A DNA stretch of 64,000 nt from Rhizobium sp. BK251 (GTDB taxonomy: Bacteria > Pseudomonadota > Alphaproteobacteria > Rhizobiales > Rhizobiaceae): contig NZ_SLUQ01000002.1 in the NCBI RefSeq assembly GCF_004345245.1, forward strand, positions 310,001-374,000, in the 5' to 3' direction. Shown here piece after piece: positions 62,396-64,000 of the stretch. The position numbers and the translations under genes are program-made. Each line of letters starts with the position of its first letter. Within the stretch, counting starts at the first letter, position 1. The notes under the pieces are model-generated. The model made no database searches. It was not told the DNA's origin and saw only the letters and a list, made by a program, of their open reading frames with translations.

Positions 62396-62545
62396 CTAGC
62401 CGAGCATGCTTTCCGCATGAACCGTCGAAATCACCCCGAGCAACATGACGACGCAGGCGACAAGGATGATTGCTGCAAGCCACACGAAGGAGAGGCGGTT
62501 GCGAGAACGCAATCGCCTGGTGGCATTTTCGTCGTCAAGAAACAT
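62396..62545 (-). CDS. 49-residue single-span membrane protein
   Basis: A short frame encodes 49 residues: a charged, arginine-rich start (DDENATRRLRSRNRLS), one hydrophobic helix of about 22 residues (FVWLAAIILVACVVMLLG) and a short tail ending ESMLG. This is the layout of a small inner-membrane protein. The coding strand keeps GC-rich third positions in the first part. It lies 132 bases upstream of the sugar dehydrogenase gene on the same strand. I do not recognise a family and cannot state a role. Confidence 0.5.
   Translation of the reverse strand: MFLDDENATRRLRSRNRLSFVWLAAIILVACVVMLLGVISTVHAESMLG

Positions 62546-64000
<1,455 letters not shown>

Overview
The window reads as ordinary chromosome of a GC-rich alphaproteobacterium, most likely a Rhizobiaceae member (Rhizobium/Ensifer/Shinella type). 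This rests on gene content: a fused-length L25 with CTC-type tail, a second-type ClpS adaptor, BA14K and DUF1236 envelope proteins, DUF1285, the MoxR/DUF58/DUF4159 cluster and a petABC operon with separate cytochrome b and c1. No rRNA, tRNA, CRISPR array, insertion sequence or prophage was seen. The right end cuts through an aspartate aminotransferase gene, and the left end may cut through an unidentified gene.

Layout. 1-6.9 kb: TPR protein, metallophosphoesterase, Nudix hydrolase, glutathionyl-hydroquinone reductase, acetyltransferases and a Tat-exported PhoX phosphatase. 6.5-13.8 kb: a leftward MoxR ATPase - DUF58 - BatA/DUF4159 - membrane protein - GNAT operon. 13.9-16.4 kb: a tightly overlapping DUF1285 - Nudix CoA pyrophosphatase - CCA-adding enzyme operon. 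16.4-22.6 kb: small proteins, hemF, a Na/Pi cotransporter, an unusual GHSKG hydrolase-like protein and trmL. 22.6-27.8 kb: two similar ABC exporters and a membrane EEP-family protein. 28.1-30.9 kb: petABC (cytochrome bc1). 31.0-34.2 kb: apt, two MaoC proteins, ychF, clpS. 34.2-41.9 kb: pth and rplY flank a periplasmic binding protein plus GGDEF/EAL module, followed by an MHYT-GGDEF-EAL protein.

42-49.7 kb: cupin, ArsR regulator, a triple Kazal-type lipoprotein, prs, another lipoprotein, then an lgt - MidA-like - pgeF - M24-like run on the minus strand. 49.9-52.2 kb: ubiK, ybjN-like, proC and a CsaA-like tRNA-binding protein. 52.3-56.6 kb: a DUF1349 protein, then a MarR - OmpR-type regulator - histidine kinase operon divergent from a branched-chain aminotransferase, with a striking 15-bp perfect inverted repeat between them. 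56.7-64 kb: envelope proteins, a metallo-beta-lactamase-fold hydrolase, a cold shock protein with an AT-rich upstream region, a DMT exporter, a PQQ-type sugar dehydrogenase, a 49-residue single-span membrane protein and aspartate aminotransferase.

Most of the window is housekeeping: respiration, translation (rplY, pth, ychF, CCA enzyme, trmL), nucleotide metabolism (apt, prs), lipoprotein maturation and amino-acid synthesis. The parts that deserve a second look are the binding-protein/c-di-GMP enzyme pair sitting between rplY and pth, the Kazal lipoprotein, the M24-like protein that has lost the metal-binding aspartates, the MoxR cluster, and the MarR and ArsR operator-like repeats. I did not find a clearly new multi-gene system; the binding-protein/c-di-GMP pair is the nearest candidate for a little-described signalling module.
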